The translations under genes and the position numbers were made by a program. From CAYXRK01 sp964467615 (GTDB lineage: Bacteria; Hydrogenedentota; Hydrogenedentia; Hydrogenedentales; GCA-2746185): a DNA stretch of 18,425 nt. The DNA is taken from the NCBI GenBank assembly GCA_964467615.1, contig CAYXRK010000091.1, positions 1 through 18,425 of the forward strand. Direction: 5' to 3'. The first letter of the stretch is position 1, and every line of letters starts with the position of its first letter. The notes beneath the pieces were generated by a model. It ran no database searches. It had not been told where the DNA came from and saw only the letters and a list, made by a program, of their open reading frames with translations. Positions 14,821 through 18,425 of this stretch are shown here, one piece after another.

Positions 14821-16104
14821 TTACAGTACCCACGGCACCCGGTATTCTCGCGTGAGAAGTTTCGCGGCGGCGGCATCGCCCGGAATGGTCTCGTTCGCGC
14901 CGTCCCACGCGATCGTTCTGCCTGTGCGGTAGGCGATGTTCGCGAGATGTCCGTAGATGGTCGAACGGTGGCCGATCAATGCGTCGCACCGCGGCTGGCG
15001 GCGCGTTCGGACCGCGTCGAAGAAATCGCGCAAATGACCTTCGTAGTCGTTACCTTCGGCGTCCTCGCGGTAAAGGGCCTTTCGCGTGCCGCGGTCCTCC
15101 TCGCGAAAAATCTGGAAACCGCCGCGGTTGATCTGGAGCGTCGCTTCGTCGCCGAAAAACTCGATGCCATGATCAAGGTCGTCGTGCGGGCGCCATCCGT
15201 TCGCATGACGCAACGAGTACGAAAGCGTGTAGTCCCCGCAGTCGAAGATTGAATCGAGCGTGTCCGGCGTCTCGCGCGAATCGTCCAACACGTACTTGCC
15301 TCCGGCTGCCGCGGCGCTCCGGATTTCGTGTCCCATCGCCCATTGCACGATATCGAACAAATGCACACCCCAACCTGAAACCATCCCGCCCGAGTAGTCC
15401 CAGAAATAGCACCATGTCAGATGAAATCGCGCCGGATTGAAGGGCCGCAACGGCGCTGGGCCAAGCCAAAGATCATAATCCACCCCCGGCGGAACGGGCC
15501 CCTCGGGCGGGCGGCCAAACCCGGCGCGCATCTCCCGCGCGTTCCAAGAATTCCACGCGTGGACCGACGATACCTTGCCAAGTTCGCCCGCTCGGACCCG
15601 TTCGACCGCGTGTTGCCAGTGAGGGCCCGACCGCTGTTGCAGTCCGACTTGGCATATTCTCCCATGCCGATCTGCGGCATCGGCGACGATGCGCCCCTCG
15701 CGAATGTTGTGCCCGAGCGGTTTTTCGACGTACACGTCTTTGCCCGCCTCGAACGCGCGCAGGCATACGTGCGCATGCCAGTGTTCAGGCGTCGCTACGA
15801 CAATCGCGTCCACATCCGGGCGATCCAGGACCTTGCGAAAATCCATGTATCGCGCGGGAGAACCTGCGGCGATTTCCGCGCCGCGCCGCTGGTGCGATTC
15901 GTCCACGTCGCAAACGGCCACAATGTTCACGTTGGACATTTGGCTGCACGCGCCGACATGCCCCGTTCCCATGCTCCCGACGCCGACGAAGGCAACATTC
16001 ACCCGCTCGTTCGCGCCAAACACGCGCGCCGGGAACAACGCTGCCAGCGCCGCGCCCCCGGACACCTTCAGCCACGACCTTCTTGTAATGTACCGTTTTG
16101 GCAT
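14821..16104 (-). CDS. Tat-exported Gfo/Idh/MocA-family oxidoreductase-like protein
   Basis: From the ATG at 16104 the product has 427 residues; a TTG two codons earlier is an alternative. The N-terminus has a twin-arginine signal (TRRSWLKVSG, then a hydrophobic stretch to ~PARVFGA), so the folded protein is exported with its cofactor. The NAD(P)-binding GVGSMG is at 41-46, ATPEHWHAH at 104-112, and the family EKP motif with its Lys at 127-129. The C-terminal part (~150 on) is the alpha/beta domain, with a GGMVSGWGVHLFDIVQWAMG segment that usually contains the catalytic His and Asp. Such exported members are numerous in Planctomycetes and relatives, and some act on sugars or glycosides by oxidation at C3; the substrate here is unknown. 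No sugar genes are adjacent. Confidence 0.92.
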   Translation of the reverse strand: MPKRYITRRSWLKVSGGAALAALFPARVFGANERVNVAFVGVGSMGTGHVGACSQMSNVNIVAVCDVDESHQRRGAEIAAGSPARYMDFRKVLDRPDVDAIVVATPEHWHAHVCLRAFEAGKDVYVEKPLGHNIREGRIVADAADRHGRICQVGLQQRSGPHWQHAVERVRAGELGKVSSVHAWNSWNAREMRAGFGRPPEGPVPPGVDYDLWLGPAPLRPFNPARFHLTWCYFWDYSGGMVSGWGVHLFDIVQWAMGHEIRSAAAAGGKYVLDDSRETPDTLDSIFDCGDYTLSYSLRHANGWRPHDDLDHGIEFFGDEATLQINRGGFQIFREEDRGTRKALYREDAEGNDYEGHLRDFFDAVRTRRQPRCDALIGHRSTIYGHLANIAYRTGRTIAWDGANETIPGDAAAAKLLTREYRVPWVL

Positions 16105-16201
16105 TCGCAATGGTTTTCTGACTTGTTGCCGCTAACCTTCTGGTTCCTCGTCGTTGATGGTACCCGGCGCAGACTCTCCGTTCCATCCTCGGAATTTTCG
16201 A

Positions 16202-16228
16202 CCTCGTTGCGTTCTCGGCGTTTTTGCG
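16202..16228. repeat. Decayed 9-bp-period repeat, minus-strand units CGCAAAAAC / GCCGAGAAC / GCAACGAGG
   Basis: Three adjacent 9-mers lie in the 243-bp gap between the Tat oxidoreductase and the next plus-strand gene. They resemble the CGCAAAG-type intergenic repeats I recall from other genomes. I see no gene in this gap. Confidence 0.4.
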
Positions 16229-16347
16229 AGAGAATCGCACCACCGCGGTGTGTGTTGTTTTGCATCGGAGGGGCTACAATGCTTGCGTCCCTCGGTTCTT
16301 ATTTTTTCTAAATCGACCCTATATTCAAACAGCAACACCATTGCACC

Positions 16348-17436
16348 ATGGAAACCGCTTCTTTTCACCGCAGATTGCTTCGCGCGTTCAACGCACGGCC
16401 TTCTCGCGTCGGTCTCGTGTTGTTGATTGCAGCGTCGGCCTTGTCTCGCGGCGAAGATGACCACAACGCGATTAAGCCATTGCTGTTCGATTCATCCGTC
16501 CTAGAGAAGTGTGACCCGACCTTCGAGTTCTTTTCACCGAAGGTCGACCTCGGTGCGCTCCGGTTCGTGTTCGGCTCCAACGACAAGCTCTATACCGAAC
16601 TGAACAGCGACCAGGAAAATCTGTTCGAGGAATACGTCGCGAGGTTTCAATGGGAAGACCTCTACGCACGATACACGTCAATCGATGTGCCACTTCCTCC
16701 CGATGACGATGCCGCAATGATGAAGCGCATTCCCGAACAGCCGGGTGATCCCAATACCGTCATATTGTTCGACGGTGGAAGATTCATTGATGCGAAACTC
16801 CTTGGGCTTACTCTTTACGGATCCGGCGACGGATATCGCGGGTTCCTAGGACGGCTCGATGCGCTCGGCTACACCGGCAATTCCGGGGACGAAAACTATC
16901 TTCGCCCGGTCGGGTTGTCTTTGCCATACCGGCTGAACGCCGAGACGAGGCGATACAAGGAACTTCCGGCCAAACCAATGACGCCGGAAGTCCAAAAGGC
17001 TCTCGAAGAAATCGTGGCGAAAGTCAATGAAACCGACAAGGCAACTCTCCTGTCTTCGGCGACGATCTATTATCGCTACCCTCGCCTTTCGGGCGTCTGC
17101 GCCCGGTTTAGTCTCGAAGGCAAGGACAGCCAAGTCGTTTACGCTTTCTACAAGGAGCAAGGTATCGCGTGGCGAATTTGTCCTTTCGAAATGGATGACT
17201 CACACGACCAAAGCGCAGGCGGGGGAATCCTCGAATTCGACGAGAACTCGACACACTTCAGTTTTCGCGACGTCGAACTCCACGCTTTGCCCGACTCAGA
17301 CGGTGATGGTTCGAGCGAAATCATGCTCGTGTCCGAATATAGATCGATCCTGTTTAGCCTCGACAATAAATACGTGAGCCACGGAGACTACCAGTTGTCT
17401 TTTGTCGAACGCCGATCCATCTATTTCGGCTTGTGA
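16348..17436 (+). CDS. Secreted hypothetical protein
   Basis: I do not recognise this 362-residue protein. A basic N-terminus followed by VGLVLLIAASALSRGE (21-36) looks like a signal peptide, so export is likely. The body is acidic and rich in aromatic residues, without membrane segments. Near residue 316 DSDGDGSSEIMLVSEYRS resembles the Asp-rich calcium loops of FG-GAP or dockerin-like repeats, as a single copy. It contains only a few Cys (for example GVCARF). Coding is supported by uninterrupted length and biased third positions. The ribosome site is weak, so the start may be slightly off. It is flanked by a divergent oxidoreductase gene and, 72 bp on, a tiny same-strand ORF. No function is assigned. 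Confidence 0.7.
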   Translation: METASFHRRLLRAFNARPSRVGLVLLIAASALSRGEDDHNAIKPLLFDSSVLEKCDPTFEFFSPKVDLGALRFVFGSNDKLYTELNSDQENLFEEYVARFQWEDLYARYTSIDVPLPPDDDAAMMKRIPEQPGDPNTVILFDGGRFIDAKLLGLTLYGSGDGYRGFLGRLDALGYTGNSGDENYLRPVGLSLPYRLNAETRRYKELPAKPMTPEVQKALEEIVAKVNETDKATLLSSATIYYRYPRLSGVCARFSLEGKDSQVVYAFYKEQGIAWRICPFEMDDSHDQSAGGGILEFDENSTHFSFRDVELHALPDSDGDGSSEIMLVSEYRSILFSLDNKYVSHGDYQLSFVERRSIYFGL

Positions 17437-17508
17437 CGATTCACGCGCACGACGCTACATGACTCAATTTCAACGTTCATTGGCGAAATAATTGAAGAAA
17501 TTGCACGA

Positions 17509-17679
17509 ATGTCGATGTCCATGAACCCCCTCATCAAACGCCAGTTCGACCTCATCCACGAGGAGATCGGCCGCTTGCGCGAGACGCTCGCTAGTGAACG
17601 CGAAGCGCTCGAGAAGCACCGAGCCGACAAGGGTGAGAGATTCCACGAGAACTTACGTTCGAAGGTCAAACTTCGCTAA
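17509..17679 (+). CDS. Possible 56-residue coiled-coil protein
   Basis: The frame from ATG 17509 to TAA 17679 encodes a highly charged, almost wholly helical peptide: PLIKRQFDLIHEEIGRLR, then ETLASEREALEKHRADKGER. Leu/Ile spacing suggests a coiled coil. In-frame ATGs at 17515 and 17521 are alternative starts, and no good ribosome site is visible. The 3' end overlaps the convergent dual-OB gene by 14 bp. The opposite-strand frame over the same DNA has a Ser/Arg-rich, unlikely composition, which favours the plus reading. The function is unknown, and it could be spurious. Confidence 0.4.
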   Translation: MSMSMNPLIKRQFDLIHEEIGRLRETLASEREALEKHRADKGERFHENLRSKVKLR

Positions 17680-18325
17680 TCTCGAGCACGGCGGCGATTA
17701 ACTTCCAACAGAGCGCCTCGGCGCCCGTCCAGCCGGGCGGCGCGTAGGGCATGCTCAGGCTCATGGTCAATACGCAACTCGGCGACGGGACGTGGCCCTT
17801 GCCCAGCTTTTGGATGTAGACGGGATCGGTAATTCCGGCTTCGATTTCCTGGCCGCCGGAGAGGACGATCCCCTTCCAGTTGGGTTTGTCGAACGGGACG
17901 GCGCGCGCGTCGTAGACCCTAAAGTTTTCGACGCGGATCAATTGCAGGGTCCTGCGCTCCTCGAACGGCTTTTGCCGAAGCTCGCTCGGCGCTACGGATT
18001 TCTTCTGATTGTGGAGCACAACACGCGGCTGCTCGATGTACTTATCGAGGTCGGCCATGGTCAGCGCGCCCGCATTGCGCCAGGGGCCAGGGAGTATCGT
18101 GCGGTTTTCGCACTCGAAGCCGAAGTCGGGACCGGTCGCCGCGAGCGGGATTTCGACCACGTCGAGCAATGCAGGAAATATCTTCATCGACTTTTTGGGG
18201 ACGCGGCCGTCGTCGAGCGTCGTGACCGGGCGGACCCATTTGCCCGTTTCGAGGTCGATCCCCGCGAGACAGAGGTCGCCGCGTTTCAATGAGTTGGCGA
18301 GAATGACAAGCCGCGTCATGGTCAT
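17666..18325 (-). CDS. Dual OB-fold domain protein (DuOB-like)
   Basis: This 219-residue cytoplasmic protein opens RLVILANSLKRGDLCLAG and continues DLETGKWVRPV, followed by LLDVVEIPL. I associate this pattern with the dual-OB (DuOB) domain family, and it fits beta-rich OB folds that could bind nucleic acid or nucleotides. A second beta-rich half lies at about 125-195 (RTLQLIRVENFRVYD, WKGIVLSGG, CVLTMSLSMPY). There is no signal peptide or membrane segment. The start ATG overlaps the stop of the upstream DUF488-type gene as ATGA, so translation is coupled and the two probably work together; a second ATG two codons in is possible. The biochemical role of the family is not known to me. Assignment is from memory of the motif. 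Confidence 0.7.
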   Translation of the reverse strand: MTMTRLVILANSLKRGDLCLAGIDLETGKWVRPVTTLDDGRVPKKSMKIFPALLDVVEIPLAATGPDFGFECENRTILPGPWRNAGALTMADLDKYIEQPRVVLHNQKKSVAPSELRQKPFEERRTLQLIRVENFRVYDARAVPFDKPNWKGIVLSGGQEIEAGITDPVYIQKLGKGHVPSPSCVLTMSLSMPYAPPGWTGAEALCWKLIAAVLEISEV

Positions 18326-18425
18326 AGATGGACCACCTCGAAGTCGCCGAGTCTTTCTTCCAGATGCTCCACGATAAGCCGGCGATGGCAGTGGGGTTGC
18401 CAGTTATAAGGCAATGACATTCTTG
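18322..18425 (-). CDS. C-terminal end of a DUF488-family protein (cut by window edge)
   Basis: Only the last 33 residues are visible, ending at the TGA at 18324-18322. The segment LPYNWQPHCHRRLIVEHLEE, closing with FEVVHL, matches the C-terminus typical of DUF488 proteins, where a CHR motif followed by an (I/L).E.L helix is conserved. Those proteins are small and of unproven function, with the conserved Cys suggesting chemistry or metal binding. The stop overlaps the dual-OB start by four bases (ATGA). The rest of the gene lies beyond the right edge. Confidence 0.7.
   Translation of the reverse strand, partial: RMSLPYNWQPHCHRRLIVEHLEERLGDFEVVHL

Noticed and set aside
16275..16280. TACAAT as a -10 box for the secreted hypothetical gene
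   Set aside because: No -35 hexamer at proper spacing, and 67 nt of leader without a ribosome site; too weak to list.
15421..16311. 296-codon plus-strand frame
   Set aside because: Antisense shadow of the Tat-exported Gfo/Idh/MocA gene.
1..18425. CRISPR array, tRNA or rRNA genes, prophage or full insertion sequence
   Set aside because: No regularly spaced direct repeats of CRISPR length, no cloverleaf or rRNA sequence, and no transposase or phage structural gene was found by eye on either strand.

Overview
This window is a bacterial chromosome segment of high GC content, with several AT-richer patches. It encodes a monomeric B12-dependent ribonucleotide reductase, a flavin-dependent thymidylate synthase, a Tat-exported Gfo/Idh/MocA protein, an outer-membrane barrel, a prepilin-type N-terminus and several decayed ~9-bp-period repeats. 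Together these suggest an environmental Gram-negative bacterium near the PVC/FCB or Hydrogenedentota type. That placement is inference from gene style only; there is no rRNA or marker gene here.

Left part (1-5400, mostly minus strand): the N-terminal 515 residues of a secreted S9-family peptidase, cut by the window edge. Next is a two-gene operon, a KDSR-like short-chain dehydrogenase followed 7 nt later by a protein joining a type IV prepilin signal to ankyrin repeats, with a candidate terminator beyond it. Then come a repeat-rich gap with a ~100-bp double-hairpin element, a short conserved-looking ORF, and a low-GC TIR-domain gene that looks like an acquired immune effector.

Middle (5400-9700, minus strand): a deoxynucleotide-supply cluster, thyX - small unknown ORF with a near-perfect Shine-Dalgarno - nrdJ, closed by a hairpin terminator. 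ThyX makes dTMP and NrdJ makes dNTPs, so the two are one pathway. Decayed short tandem repeats sit before thyX and in the gap before nrdJ. An AT-rich stretch without a supported gene follows.

Right part (9700-18425): an Atg22/UMF1-type transporter (+) faces a dtd / Fmt-like pair (-) joined by a one-base start-stop overlap. An outer-membrane barrel of the phenol-degradation MetA type (-) is divergent from mntR (+), and between them lies a palindrome with the 8-4-8 layout of an MntR operator. A Tat-exported oxidoreductase-like protein, an unrecognised secreted protein, a tiny possible coiled-coil ORF and a DUF488 / dual-OB pair (ATGA overlap) complete the window.

Most candidate novelty lies in the prepilin-ankyrin fusion, the TIR protein with its unassigned N-terminal domain, the small ORF between thyX and nrdJ, the DUF488/dual-OB pair and the MntR-type palindrome. 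I see no complete, clearly new multi-gene system.
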